Assembly (NCBI GenBank): GCA_002633005.1
Contig: NMRA01000168.1
Location: 311,129-375,128, forward strand
Source of the DNA: Phoronis australis
Lineage: Eukaryota > Phoronida > Phoronidae
Reading direction: 5' to 3'
DNA length: 64,000 nt
A model generated the notes under the pieces. It saw only the letters and a program-made list of their open reading frames with translations, was not told the DNA's origin and ran no database searches. The stretch's first letter is position 1; the number at the start of each line of letters is the position of its first letter. Below are positions 48,706-62,023 of this stretch, one piece after another. The position numbers and the translations under genes are program-made.

Positions 48706-51421
48706 TAGGGACGTGACATAATCTTATGTAATCGCTGATTGGTTCTCCGATAATGGCGGTCACCGCTTTTTAACCATTGTTTGAACCTACCCCTCGAAAA
48801 TCCACTTGCTCTCCGTAAAAACTGTAGGAACAAAGCACGGAAGGTTTGGATGACGTAGAACACACATTCCTGAATGCATACGTCATGAATTAAGTTGTTT
48901 TCACGTTTTCATTCCCATGCTGTTCGTGCAGGAAAGTTGTTGTTAATCTTCAAGTCGTCGCATTTCTTCAGGTAAGTTACGTAATTGTATGAATATATGA
49001 TATAACATAAATTTAACCCTATATGAATCTACATGCCGATTTTTGCGAAGATCTATTGATGCCCTCATAGTTTTTTTCAATCCGCAACTATGGTACTCGG
49101 ATTTGTAGTGTTACGGCCATGTTGGATGAACGGGAATTTGCTTGGTCATGAAACGAATCGTTTTTCTCATGACCAGTTCATTTTCTGCAATTGTTTTGCG
49201 TTTTGAAAGTCGCCAAGTACAAGTTAGATTTACATTTGGGGATATTAATTGTTATTTGTGGTCTAAATACAATGATTCTTGTTGATTTTTGTCGCAGGAA
49301 CCCAGATCACGTGACATGGTTCTGACAATCTGATTGGTTTATTTGTTAAATAAATGAACAGCGGCTGCCAAACAAAGAACAGCTGAGTGACGAATGTAAA
49401 CAGTGCACATTGCTGGATGAGCTAGCCTTTTGTGAACATTTTTTCTTTATATTCATATTGACAGAACAAATGATTTCATCAATGCATTTTCATTGTTCTT
49501 GTTATTTCAAACTTGCTTGATAAATTTCAATATGAAATTTTGTTTTTTGTTTTCAATATATTTTTATGGTAAAAGTGGTTTCTTTACAATCTCACCTCAA
49601 GAAACTTAGATGGAAACAAACTTCTTTGATAACTGATAGCAGATGTCATTTTTGCAAAACAACATTTCATCAAAGTGTTTTCAGTGCTGAAATGAAGTGC
49701 ATTATTGTTAGCCAATTTTTAGTTCATTTTAATACACAGCCAGTGGAGTACAATTACCTTTTGCATTTGCAAAAAGGACTTTCCTTGGTATAATCATTCA
49801 GAATCACAAATTTCAACATTTTTTTATTTTCAGGATGCCATCAAAAAAAAAAAGAAAGCCGTCGCTAGTTTCTGATAAACCTGGCTTAGCTCGTCAGTAC
49901 CTGGAAGAGCAAAAATACATAATAAGTTATTGGCAAGAAGAAGATGAAGACTCTGCTTTGGACTATGATATACATAAATATGAATTAGCTGCAGATTTTG
50001 TTAATAAAGATTTAGTTTTCTGCTGAGAAAAAGTGTCACAACACGTATTGGGCTGGTAGGGTACTTGTGTTGAGGATGCTATGTTTTGTTACGTTGTGAA
50101 TATGCTGATGAAGTACTAGTTTACAAACAATCCCGGGTCTTCCGGTGGACCAGTTACCATAACAATTTGGCGAGTCTTGTTTTGCAAGACTTTTTTGTGT
50201 AAATGAGTATAGTAATATTTCATCGTTACCGTTATTATTTGTTTATTTCATTATCAAATAATGGCATATTTTGCACCACCTGCTGGCAATTTAAAAACAT
50301 GAGTACATTGGTGACATCGGCTTTCCTGTTTGCCAAATTTCTCAAATGATCATCATGATGAGAAGGCTACTGCTGACGCTTATTTCTGGGCGGGTTCGAC
50401 TACTGTGGTGACCCGTAGTGGCAATTTTTTTTATTATTTTTTACGATTGCCTCGGTGTCATGCGAGTTCCTTGATGAATCTTCATGAAATTCAGCATATA
50501 AGCTCTATGAAAGAGATAATAACGCCTTCATATTTTCGTATGGGTTTGACATTTATGTATATATTTTTTCTATTTCTTAAAGTTGTAAGTCAATTTTGTA
50601 TCACTTTTGACATCAATAGTGTTTTGAAATCAAAACACACTCATTCTACAAAATTGGACACTCATCCATATCTTCTACTGCGTGCATCAGTGTTTGAAGT
50701 GTCTGTGCTTTGTTGGGTATCACACAATGCCTCATACATTGCCCACATCGCTCTGCTCCAAACTATGTTTAGAATCGTGATGAAGGGTGGTGTGCTCACA
50801 CTGAGGAGAGCATTGACTTGCTTTTCAGTTCCGCATTGCTCTTGTTATAGAAAGTGTTCATGTACTTACAATAAAGATGATACTATGGTTATTCAAGTCC
50901 GTTTTGGTAATTAGTTGATTACTAATTAATACTTATTTTCTGCGTATAATTAACAAAAAGGTTGTATTTTTATGTATTGTTACTCTTAATTAAGCTCCCG
51001 TAGCTTTAGAATCCTATTAGTGTTACATCTAGAGAAAGAATTGCGAGAATTTTCTCTTGACTAATTAACGTAATTACAATCAGTTAATCATTCCAGTCGA
51101 GAATTGTTTTGGTGTTTATCAAACCAGATTCTAAACATTATTATCTTTCAAACAAAAAAAGTTTCATTTAAATTGGTTGAGAACTGGCGAAGTTATGATT
51201 ATATGTTGTAAAAAATACTAATATAATGCGTCATGTTTTGGGCTAAAACAATAGGAGAATTAGTAGCTTCAAAAGCGATCATTACAATGCAATATCTCTG
51301 GAAGTATTTTCGGTACAAATGTAAAAAAGATATTTTTGGAAAGCTCTTGATGAGGGCTTTCTAATGATATCAAAATTAATGGTAAGTTTTGAAAAAAAAT
51401 TATTTTGTCACGTCCCTAAAT
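48706..51421. mobile_element. 2.7-kb TIR element with 8-bp target duplication TCTAATGC
   Basis: The ends are TAGGGACGTGACA at the left and its complement TGTCACGTCCCTA at the right (plus AAT). They are flanked by direct copies of TCTAATGC (48698-48705 and 51422-51429). Removing the element and one copy restores an open gag-like frame, which proves the insertion. An 8-bp duplication fits hAT, P or related superfamilies. The interior holds one small spliced ORF candidate but no transposase that I can recognise. Confidence 0.8.
49835..50026 (+). CDS. Small basic protein inside the TIR element (hypothetical)
   Basis: A good acceptor (ttttattttcag|G) immediately precedes ATG at 49835. A strong donor (cttcag|gtaagt at 48971/48972) lies 0.9 kb upstream, so a two-exon transcript with a non-coding first exon is plausible. 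The 63-residue product starts MPSKKKRKP, an SV40-type nuclear signal pattern, and later has an acidic EEDEDSALDYD. No family is recognised. It may be the surviving N-terminus of a longer element protein. Confidence 0.3.
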   Translation: MPSKKKRKPSLVSDKPGLARQYLEEQKYIISYWQEEDEDSALDYDIHKYELAADFVNKDLVFC

Positions 51422-51429
51422 TCTAATGC

Positions 51430-51785
51430 AGACTACACCAAGGTCTGCAACATTTTACCGCGAAACTTATGCCGATGATGAACTGGAGGGTTTATCTATG
51501 GGACAGGTGAATCGCAAACCTGCTCTTAATTTTACCCTTGGAGTACTGTTTAGTCACGTTTGGACGTCCTTGAGGGGAAATTCTTGTCCCTTGAATCATC
51601 TAGCCTTCAAATGCAGTCGGATGTCTATTTTCTTAAGTCAGATAATTACCAAATCCACAAGAAATTAGACCAGGTGAAGACTAAAATGAACAGCAATTTT
51701 GATGAAATGACAAATAATTTCAAAAAACTATTTTCAATGCTGCAAAATTGGTCGCCATCGCGACCGTATGATTTGAATGCGTAGT
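51430..51785 (+). pseudogene. Gag-like retroelement fragment, right half
   Basis: This continues the frame broken at 48705 through LEGLSMGQVNRKP, then shifts frame at about 51560 into a coiled-coil-like segment (LEGKFLSLESSSLQMQSDV, later KLDQVKTKMNSNF), ending at a stop at 51784. The frameshift and missing downstream domains mark it as a relic. Confidence 0.45.
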
Positions 51786-53110
51786 GCTTTTCGCCGAATT
51801 CTACGAAGTCTGATAATTCTCAGCGAAGATTTCAGAAATCTCTCGGGATAGGGATTCCACAGGTGCTTCACTTTAGCAATCCATGTCAAACCCAAATCTC
51901 AATAAATTTACTCAAAACAGGGATTCAACAAAACATGAGCATTTGTTATGTCAGTAATAGTCTGTTATGACATGCCCGTTTCAAACCTTATTGGCAGTAC
52001 CTAAACAATAAAATGAAGTGTAAAAATATACATTTCCCTTCTGTATTGGGTCAGAACCACCAGTTCACTTTTTCGTGAAATCAACAACATTTGAGAAGAT
52101 ATTCGAGAAATTAAGTTCGCCTCCCGAGCATTTTCCCTTAATCCAATATGTCTGCCAACGAACTCACCTAGCGAAAAGACAAATATTGTTTCTCGTGAAC
52201 TCGTTTTCAAGACAGGACAAAAAAATACCCCCAAGAAAACGTGAGACTTCCACTTCATTTAAAAGTCACTAGGCCTGTCGTTCAGTATTTTGGTGAACAA
52301 GCTAGCTTGCGCATGAATGGTCATACAATCATTGCATATGAAGGAGAGGGACCTAGAGAGTGGGGCCACTTTTTCTCTACTAAAAATGACCCCGGGTAGT
52401 TTTCTGACAGGGTCTAACTTTAATGTGAAGAACTTTCAACCCAGAAAAAAGGACCTCTCGTCCGTGAAAACTCGTCCTGTCTTTCAGTTGGTTTCCTCGC
52501 AATAGGGGACAATGTTCTATACGCAGATGTTTGTGTCTGGGAGTGATTTTCCTGGGAGGCGGTGCGAGGGGAGGGGCTACTACGTGGCAGCGTGGGTTGG
52601 CTAAAGAAGAATAAAACCACCGAGGAGTGGTGTTCTGATTGGCAATTGGATGATACTTAAGCCGGGGGGACGACTGGCAGAATGGGGGGGGGGGGGGTNA
52701 GCAAACGTGATAACTAGGCTGAGACTGCGTCATGCATGGGAGATTTTATGCTGCTCAGTCTGCAGACTATCGTTGGACAACATTTTTTGCTGCCACTTAC
52801 CTGCACCCTGTCCAATGATTGGAAGAGCTGGTGAACCCTAAGTGTGTCATGATACAGATCAGAAACAATTGTTTTTTCGTCTTAATTCTTTTGTATTGGT
52901 CAGCAAATTTTAAAGTCCCTCTGCAGTGCCATGTTTGAAATCCATTGTTTAGGTTGTTAACATTTAAGGATGGAACCCTTTGTTTTTGTTTTTATTTTTT
53001 TTTATGTGGCAAGTACACCCAATTTCACGTGGTAAAACCATAGATTGAATGGAGTTGATTGATTGCTTCAGAAGGAAGATTCATTATGTAGATCTTTCTT
53101 GATAATTACA
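51786..53110. other. Intergenic, no supported gene; poly-G tract with an N
   Basis: No coding exon, RNA gene or paired repeat was found. A run of about 14 G (52684-52697) is followed by the only ambiguous base of the window (N at 52699), a likely sequencing or assembly weak point. Confidence 0.5.
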
Positions 53111-55292
53111 GGGCTCGACGCTTTTAAAATCGCCAGGTCGCATTTTGCGACCTAGCCAAAATCCCAGGTCGCATTTTCAAAATCCAGCTCGCATTCGTAA
53201 ATGCCAGGTCGCAAAATTTTCCCGCCATTTTAACGTGCCAAAATAGATTTTTTAGATCATCGAGAAAATGTGTAGATTATGCTCTTACCTGCAGCGTTAA
53301 ATGCTCACAAATTTCGGATCTCAAAATTGACTTCATTCATGCAGGTACGGCCTTACTGTTCTTCACGACCGCCATTGAAAGTCTCTAGAGCGCAAGCCAA
53401 GTTGCCGGCGTGAAAGTTGAATCAGTGCTCTCTAACTGACTTGTGCATTCGAGTAGCTAAATTTGCGAAGTGAAAAGGGAGAAAATGCCCGTTGAAAAAA
53501 GTATCTGGGATTTTGTTAGATCTGGTCTGCTACTGGCCGTCATCAAAGTCGTTAACGATTCAAACTAACTCGGGTAATCGCGAGTTTGCTCTTCAATACC
53601 TTCCAAGTACGGGAAAAAATAGGTCAGTCGCAAAACGACACGCACGTCACTAGTGTTAACTTTCTTTCCGAGGTATAAAACAAAGCCGAGATTTGGTTTT
53701 TACATATTGTGAAAAGACGTTTTTGAAAACTGAAGTTGTGTAAAATGAAACTGACACACACCATATAAGCTGCGTGTCAATTTTAAACCACACGCGGTCG
53801 TTTGTAGTGCGCAATGATGGGCGCTAGCTTGAACTGTGGGCGCTTAATTAGAAATTCTCAAAATTTCAGGGGGGACTTTTAATAGATCAGTGAGCGCTTA
53901 TTATGAAACACTTTAAAGGTAGGGAGTAGGCTTGTGCGTGAGCATAGTCGTTAACCTCAGTGTTTGCGGTAATAAGATATTAAAACGCTGCAATGGTAAA
54001 AAACGTTATAATAATACGATTTTGCGAGGCAAACTCCATCTGGTAGGGGTGACTTTCTGGATATCGTTACCAACTACATTGTACCCTTTTTAGCCACCCG
54101 GAATGATTTTTTTAACTGCCCGCTTCAGCCGGAACAAGGTTGTTTCTATAGGAGTCTGAACATTTTACGGCGAAGGTGGTTCGGGGAGCGAAAAGTTGCC
54201 GGGGGGTGTATAAAGAGAAGAATGAAAAGTTCGCTAACTTGAACCACAATTTCGCATCTAGTGCCAGTTTAGTTGCAATAGCTGGCTACGGGCATAGAAT
54301 ACAGGGTTTACAGAACATCGACCTCGGGAAACATCGGAACAGGATAACGTTAGTTCTGGGTTATATCGGTCCCGGGACATCGGGTCTTTTATAACCGCTG
54401 GGAAACTGAGTTCATTTTCAAATAAACCAGAGCCAAGCCGGTATACTCTTTCATTTAGGACTGTCGCTGTTCTTTGAAGTGGTGCGCACGCGTGAGTTCA
54501 CGCACTTGAATCGTTGGAGTAGGCCTACACTTTACGTTGGCAACAACGTGTGAAAGACAATCATATTTCGCGCACGTAGCCCCAGAAACAAGTAAAGGGT
54601 TTGAGAATTTCTTGGCAACTGAAAGTAAAGACGTGACCGTCGTTTGGCGATTAATAAGGTTGTCATTTTCACTTTGGCTGTCTTAATACGATAAAAGGAG
54701 AAGCACATCTCAGTCTAAGTCACGATTGTCTGCCGGGACCGCTTGCGCGCTAACGGTGCCGCAGTGCGATATCAGGGATATTGTCGTGGATATTTGGTAC
54801 ATGTAATAAGGACATCTTATGTGAAAAATAAACATTTTTGTCCACCACAAAGTTTGGTAAGTTGATCGCTTAAGAATTAATAGAAACACCGTTGTTTTGT
54901 GAAGTTTTATCACGTGTAAGCAGTGGCCCGAAACTTTCTTCGGCGAATCCGGGAATTTACAAAAGTGGCCGAAAGTGTTAGCCAATGAAACGCGTCAAAG
55001 ATCGATTCTGCATATCCCATGTTCACGCGACTTGCTTACAAGTCATCGGGAGGCCTGTTCTCGGTTAGTGTTCTTTTGAACTTGTATTTGGCAACAACCA
55101 AATAACGGTCGGATTAACAAGAGCTGCTTTGTATTTGCCAGGTATCTGTTGAGAAGTGTAAAAACTCAGCTCGCATTCGTTGGAAATTCCAGGTCGCATT
55201 TTGCGACTTTATACGAGCTGACAAAAATCTCAGCTCGCATTTCCAAATTTCAGGTCGCAAATGCGACCTGCAGCTCGTTATGTCGAGCCCTG
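53111..55292. mobile_element. hAT-like non-autonomous element with repeated CAGGTCGCATTTTGCGACCT motifs
   Basis: A 2,182-bp segment is bounded by CAGGGCTCGAC and its complement GTCGAGCCCTG. Both subterminal regions contain several copies of CAGGTCGCA / AGCTCGCATT, including the palindrome AGGTCGCATTTTGCGACCT. CAGGG termini and clustered subterminal motifs fit hAT elements, where they bind transposase. The interior shows no transposase. The flanking eight bases do not form a clean duplication. Confidence 0.7.
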
Positions 55293-55401
55293 AATTAGCA
55301 TTGTTTAAGTGTTGGATGAAAAGGTTAATAAAGTTTGTAAATAATGTTGCTGAAATAATTTAGGTTGTGAAGTTTTGTTTGCAGTTTCGCCTCACATCGT
55401 T

Positions 55402-58400
55402 ATGACGACACTGAGTTTCACGTGCATCACGTGTCGGGTAGCCTTTGGTGATGCTGATTTCCAAAGATCGCACTATAAGACAGACTGGCACAAGTACAAC
55501 CTCAAGCGGAAAGTAGCTGAGCTGCCTCCAGTCACGGCAGAGAACTTCCAGCAACGAGTCTTAGCACAGAGAGCACAGGTGATTGCTTATGGTTAAGCTT
55601 GAGTTGCTTAAGGTTTGATCTTAACAGCAACTCCGTGTATATAGCCAAATGTATGAAAAACTATGAGGTTTGCTTAAACTTGATAAAACTGTAAAACTGA
55701 AATTGGAAATCATTTTGAATTCAGTTTTAGCCATTATACCTGTCTACCATTGATTTGGTCATAAAACAATGTTTTTTTAGGGAAATTTGCAAAAAGGGTG
55801 CATTCATAACAAGAAAGCTGCTTTGTGTTTTTCAAATTCCTTTTAATTTAGAAATCTCAAAAACAATGTGCAGAACTTTTTAAAAGTTATTTTAAGTAAG
55901 CATCTTTGGATTTTTTTTCACAAAAATCCCAATTTTGATAGCAGCTCATGCAAAATTGACACATTTTAAAAGCAATATGTGACTGCATTTCTTAGAACAA
56001 AGTTGTTTCGTTTGAGTCCATTCAACCATCTTTGATACAACATGATTAATTAGCCAACTTTCAACTTCTAGGGCTGTATTTATTCCTTTTTCTGGTCTGA
56101 AGCACTCAACACTTTCAGTAGTAAGAATGTTAGTTTCTCCTTGACACGTGGATTGATTTGTGTTGTGTAGAAGGAGGCAGTGTGGCCTGGTTCATAAGTG
56201 CTCGCTTTCTGTACTGGAGGTCGTGGGTTCGAGTCCCACCAGGTCACATTGCTAAACCCTTGAGCCAGGTTTCTAGCTCCTCAGCTCGGTTTTAACTATA
56301 TATTTATGAAGCATAAAAATAGTTCCAGGTGATCAGTGCAATGGGCTCACAAGCGAGGCCTACGCACGTCTGGTACAACGTGTATTAGACCACCTGCAAT
56401 TGTTTTTTGTGACTTGTATAGCTGAGAGTATGTGGGACAATTAAAACTGCATGTTGTCCTGTGTTACCAAGAAATGGAAATCAAATTAGGGTATTTTACT
56501 GATGGGATTGAGTCGCTGATGGTTTCGATGTTCTTGTTGGTACCGCAAAATTAATAAAATCCTATCACGCTAAGCAATATGAGACCAATTTCATGAGATT
56601 AAAATGCTTAATTCGATTTTCATTTTTAGCCCACTAAACAGAGGGAAATTTAGCTTTGAAGGATCTGCCTACACTTCACTGTATTTATTAACACGACTGC
56701 TCAAAAATATAAGAGAAGTCCTTAAACTATACGTTAAAGTATTTTCCTTTTGTTACTTTATTTTCTCTTAATAAATAGTTTAAACTGTTAAGCTAATATG
56801 TTAATTCAATTTCTGGGCTGTTTTTATACTTTTGTAAGAAATGAAGAACCTAAATGTATACATGTTTCTTTTAGGTAAAAATTTCCAGAAGGAAATGAAG
56901 CATGTATTTCTAGTCTTATGAACATTGCCTAGTTTTGCCTGTAGGTCTAAAATTATTGCCTAAAATATGCACTTAACTGAAAATTTGAATTTTGTCTTCA
57001 CCTAGGATTCTAAACAAGGAGGCAGTAGTTCCTCCTATTGTCAGCTTTGTAACAAACAGTTCAGTACTCAAAATGCATTCGAGAACCATGTCAAGTCGAA
57101 GAAACACAAAGAGAACGAAGACAGAACACAGCAACAGCAAGACATGGTCAAAGCAGAGAAAGAGAAAAATATTGAAAAAGGTCACATTGACATTGCTGAA
57201 AGTGAAAAGGGATCAGAAAGTAAACCCAATGATAATACGTCAGGTCAAAGTTCAAGTCAGAAATCCAGGTTGCCATTAAGGTCAAAAGTTCAGTCTGCTG
57301 ACTTTGAAGCTGTAGAAGATGATGGTATGCTCTTTCAAATAAACTTTTGCACTCTAGTCAGAATTTTGCTCCAAATTTTTGTTCTTTTAAAGTATTTTCT
57401 AATATGTCCATGATCTAAAGTATGAAACTTCTCTTATCGGTGTTAATCTGAAGTAATAATTCCGGACTGCAAATATCAACTGGAAATTTGAAATGGAAGG
57501 GCAGCTTAAGAAATTTTAGTTTTACTTGAGCAATGTCACTCGAGTTGGATTGTTTTCTCCGGGTCCCCAGTCTAAATTTTGATTATAACCAGTGATGCCA
57601 TTAATATTTGATATTATTAGGATCATATCTTTGATTGCTTTCTCTAGAAACAAATAACTTATATGTGGCATTAAAATCAGATTGTGCATTGAAGTGTTCT
57701 TGACTTAATCGCTAAATTAAGAGTAATTACCGTATGTACATAGATGCATGGGTTTCACTTAATGTTTTTGATAGCTGTGATGACGACTGCCTTTGTTCAC
57801 AGATATGCTCTCTGATACGGAGAGTGTTGACTCATGGGAAGGCGACGCCCTGGGTTTAGAAGAGTGCCTGTTTTGTTCCAAAGTGTCCAAGTCGCTGGAT
57901 AGTAACATCAAACACATGACCGTCTCTCACAGCTTTTTCTTACCAGACGCGGAGTACCTGATCGACCTTGAAGGACTCATTACCTACCTAGGTAAGTGCA
58001 GATGCACTGAAAATCATCTAAAGTCTGTTAACCTTTTTACAGATAGCTGTAAACTGATGTGTGCTCGTGAATGAGTAGATGTAATCAGTGTGACACTTAA
58101 AATCATACCAAACCTATTTTTTGGCATACCGGAAAATATTGAAAATGACCTTGCCATGCATTTCGATGAAAAAGTAATGCTCTGTAACCATCCACAACCC
58201 AAAAAAATGTGGAGAAAATTTTGAAAACTCCTAGCAAAATATGCTATGTGGGCCAATGTGGCCTGTGCTTTAGGCGAGTAACACAACTGCAGGGAAAGAC
58301 CACCCACATAGGGAGTGAGTTTTTATTTGAATCCTGCTTTTATTACTCCAGTGGGACACCAATGATGCATTAGCAGGTGACAGAACAAGGATTGGTTGGA

Positions 58401-60932
58401 ATCGGCTAAACAGGGTTTAGTTTTGATCATTCATGTTTCAACGGCACACAGTAGATCAGTCACTCCCAAATCCACACTCCGTTCATTTTCTAGACAACTC
58501 CAGGCTCTTTTTGTGAAAAGAATAAGATTCTGTCACCTAATGCTAAATAGAAAAGAGTTACAGAGAAGCTACAGCTACGACAACTCTCCACTTATTTCGC
58601 ACAAAAATAATTGCCAAAACTGTCACTTTTCCATTTTTTTCCAAGTCTGATAACTTTGCTACAATAGTGGAAACTTCAACAAATATTGTTTTATGACATG
58701 TACAAGATATTACTAGATTAGTTGCAGTGGACTAAAATTTCGTCATTATTTGTTTTTCTGGAGAAATTTGATGTCGGCCATATTGTGTGCTAACCCAGTT
58801 GAAAATATTGTACTTGTAGGGGAGTCTATAGGATTAGCAGTAAGTGTGTCACAGTGGCTGACCTACTTTCATTGTTTCATTAGTACACCTTACATGTTAT
58901 TTAAGTTGTATCTGGGACTGGTTATGTGAAACTTGTCTTTGGTCTATGGTCTTGAATTTAATGATGTCAGCATATTGCTCAACAGTTGTCATAAGATGTG
59001 CGTGTAGACTTGATGCCATTGTCGCTGTCATGAAGTTTGGTGTTCAGATTTGAAAATGTTTCTTGTTTTTGAAAGTCTCACAGAATGTATATATTATTTG
59101 CAGAGCTATCCTCAGACGATTTCAGTAATTTAAGCATTGAGCCTCACCCTGTAGTATCTTTCTAGAATGTATCATTTAGGCTGGCCTTTTCACTGATCAA
59201 AGTAAAATGCCAATGAAAAAACTAAACAAGTATATGTCTTTCAACATTTTGCTTTGACATGTTGACAAATATCATAGCCTTGGAAGAGCAATGTAGAACG
59301 TAAAAGCAGGAGAAATGCGATACCATTACCAGGACTCACATGAATACTTTTTGCTTTGATAAAGTTTTGAAACGTGAGGTTAAACCATTAAGTTATGAAA
59401 GTTTTTTTGCAAATTTAAAACAAACACCTAGCATAGAAATAGATATAATCATACCTATGGTTTCTGTTTTAAAATTTTTCAAACAAAGTTGACAAAATCG
59501 CGAGCTGCCGTAAGAGAGACTAGTCACTTGTTTCATCACAGGTGAAAAAGTTGGGGCAGGTAACATGTGCCTTTGGTGTAATGAGAAAGGAAAGGCGTTC
59601 TACTCGACCAAGGCAGCTCAACAGCACATGGTGGATAAAGGTCACTGTAAGATGTTACACGAGGGCGACGCTCTATTGGAGTACTCAGACTTCTATGACT
59701 ACAGGTTTGTCAGTTGCATTTGATGGGGAGTGGTGGTTTTATTTTCTTGTTTCAGAGCAAGCATTTGGGTCTTCAAATAAGACATTAAAGAAAAAATTAA
59801 TTGTGTATCTTTTTGAGTAATACTCAAAACGCTGAAATTCGAAGCATACAACATCAGGAAAAAACTTTACAAATGCTAGTAAGTTGGGAAATATAATTAA
59901 TGATTATACTGTAGGAAGATGTTAGTAACCCAATACATGTGCATTGCATATTTTAGTAACCCAATACATGTAGATTTCACATTTTTGCTGTTTTGCTGGA
60001 GACTCTTCCTGTGCTTAGACGACTGTAACGGAACTACTAATTTGCCATACGTGTTTGCAGATTTGTCATTGATAATGTCCAAAATGCAAATCGTGATTTT
60101 TTTAACATCAACTATAAATCAAAACTCTGTCAAACACCTTTAAGTCAAGAAATATGGTAATGAAGCTACGAATTGGATTTCAAAATTCACTTGCCATGTC
60201 AAAGTGTTGTGACATTCAGTTGGAACCGAGATATAACCTGTTAAAGGCCTGCCATGAAACAGCACATTATAAAGGATTTTACCCAAGATGCATTACTTCT
60301 GTCAAGCATGTTCAAATGCAAATGTACTGGTCAACCGGTTAAGATGTCTGATTGGTTTAAAAGCCAGAAGTCATCATCAAGAAATAACCAGATGTCTTCT
60401 CCGGTTTACCAAGGGGAGCTGGAGAAGTCATTGGTGTGAACCCACTGTTTCATATCCTAATTACTATGTAATTCATCATTGTAATACTGGCAAACTTATT
60501 TTATTGGATTTTGTGTTGCAATATTGACATCAAGAAATTGTCTAAAAGGACAAATATCAGTGCTGCATGTTCTTTCCTTGTTATTAATCTTGAGAGTGTC
60601 TGAGATTTTGAAATGTTGGTCATTCACGCAATGTAGTTTACTACCTTTGCTAAAAAGGAGTATTCAGTCCAGGACAGGCCCACTGGACCTGTTTTATAGC
60701 GGTAAGCAGTCTATATAAAAAGTTCTTTAATTGGTCGCAACACAGGCTTATAGCCTCTTTAAGCGACATTGCTGTATCCTATAATTACAAAGTGCATGTT
60801 AACATTACTGCAGGAGTAGTTACCCTGACTATGAGGAGGGTGTAGATGTCGAGATGGGGGAAGATGGAGAAGAAGAGGAAGTAACTCTTGTGGAACTGGA
60901 GGAAGATAATTACCAATTGGTGCTTCCATCTG
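55402..60932 (+). CDS. ZNF622: ZNF622/REI1-like ribosome biogenesis zinc-finger protein, C-terminal exon(s) not found
   Basis: Five exons (55402-55578, 57006-57324, 57803-57991, 59542-59704, 60814-60932) join in frame and give about 322 residues. Exon 1 starts MTTLSFTCITCRVAF and contains HYKTDWHKYNLKRKVA, the diagnostic U1-like finger of REI1/ZNF622. Exon 2 has a second finger (YCQLCNKQFSTQNAFENHVK). Exons 3-4 hold the C-terminal fingers (CLFCSK...HMTVSHSFFLPDAEYL; MCLWCNEKGKAFYSTKAAQQ). Exon 5 is acidic and ends QLVLPSG, phase 1. Yeast REI1 acts in cytoplasmic 60S maturation, and human ZNF622 binds late pre-60S. The conserved last part (GHRSL...RYYKQRF in human) is not visible before the window ends. 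Confidence 0.92.
56182..56247 (+). repeat. tRNA-like SINE head in ZNF622 intron 1
   Basis: GTGGCCT (56182-56188) pairs with AGGTCAC (56241-56247) as an acceptor-like stem. Between them is a perfect T arm (GTGGG TTCGAGT CCCAC). At 66 bases it is too short for a normal tRNA, and the anticodon stem does not form well. A tRNA-derived SINE or tRNA relic is the best reading; 150-200 bases downstream may be its body. Confidence 0.55.
56490..56660 (-). mobile_element. MITE M1 partial copy, reversed
   Basis: Read on the minus strand it follows the M1 order: CCTCTGTTTAGTGGGCTAAA, CTCATGAAATTGGTCTCATA, TTGCTTAGCGTGATAGGATT and ACCAACAAGAACATC. The opposite terminal repeat is missing or diverged. It lies in ZNF622 intron 1. 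Confidence 0.6.
58570..58800 (+). repeat. Dispersed repeat R2, second copy
   Basis: Non-coding; it matches 14225-14430 block by block (ctccacttatttcgcacaaa, tgtcacttttcca, tctggagaaattt, cggccatatt). It lies in ZNF622 intron 3. The class is unknown. Confidence 0.5.
59930..59975. repeat. Short direct repeat TTAGTAACCCAATACATGT x2
   Basis: The 19-base phrase occurs twice about 33 bases apart in ZNF622 intron 4. It could be a small tandem duplication. Confidence 0.7.
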
Positions 60933-61339
60933 GTGGGTACCTCTGGAATTTCCTTTCTTTTTTGCTGGAGATTAACCTGTCCAAGGTATAGTTTCGGCGG
61001 ATGGCATTTTCACGACTAAAGTCATCTCCTAATATCTATGTACTTAGGGGTCTCAAATGTAACGCTAGGGTGTATCAGTACTATCCGTCGCTTACGTGGA
61101 AAGTCCATGAAACATTCTCTGGAATATATGGTTACGAGAATCCTTTGTTAAGTAAACTATCGGTAACAAGTTTGGTATCAATGAATTCATTTGTTTAAGG
61201 TTTTGGTGTCCATTCCCTCTGTGGGTAGGAAAAAGTAATAGTGTTTAGTCACACATTTTTTAAATATGCGCCCTTGGGCTTCTTTTGTGTAATTTTCCAG
61301 AGTGTACTTAGCTAGACTTGCATTCCCTTTACCATTAAG

Positions 61340-61400
61340 ATGTATTTGTATGCTCCTAACTATGCTAATGTATAACAGGAACTCAACAACAATGCTATTT
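61340..61400 (-). repeat. Inverted copy of the 34720 dispersed repeat
   Basis: On the minus strand it reads gttcctgttatacattagca followed by tagttaggagcatacaaata, closely matching the first unit at 34735-34775. Non-coding. Confidence 0.55.
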
Positions 61401-62023
61401 CAACATAATCTATGCTAAACAAAATGCAGTTGTATTCATTAACAATTTGTCAACGTGAAAACAAAAATTTCTGAAAATAGGTGACCTTAGCACCAATAAA
61501 GTCTCGCGAGCTCACAAAGCCCGCATCATGCAGCGTTGTTCCCCAGCACCACGTCCTTATACTTACTGGACACGGTTCAGTGATTTGCAGCAGATCATTT
61601 TTGCCACAAAACTCGTTCTTAAAAACATTTGGCAACTATCAAGCTACTTCATATTCACGTCGTCGCTATATGTTGCGTTTCTAACTAATTTGGCCAAGCA
61701 CACATAAGTTATTAGCCTGTAATTTCCACTTTAAATCAAATCTTTGAATAGATGTTATTTACTACCGTGACCTTAGTGTCAACTTTAATTTTTTGAGTCC
61801 ATGTCTATATGTACCAAGTTCCAAGTTGGACATTCATGAGCTGGTTTTCAGTCTGGTAGCCATATCTAAACCTGTTAGCCTTCCTGAGTTGTCTTCAAAA
61901 CTCGTCGCTGTATGTTGCACACGGTAAACTCCGACAGCTGTTTTACTTGTATGGCTGCGTGACGTCATCTATTTAGTATTACTGCGTTCAAAGGAAAGTT
62001 GACTGATAATCTCTTGGAGTCTA

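Noticed and set aside
50330-50914. 194-residue ORF inside the TIR element as transposase
   Set aside because: No DDE, hATC, THAP or zinc-finger pattern and an AT-driven composition; not supportable as a named protein.
56182-56247. Functional tRNA gene
   Set aside because: The T arm and acceptor are good, but the total is only 66 bases and the anticodon stem does not form, so I keep it as a SINE-like relic.
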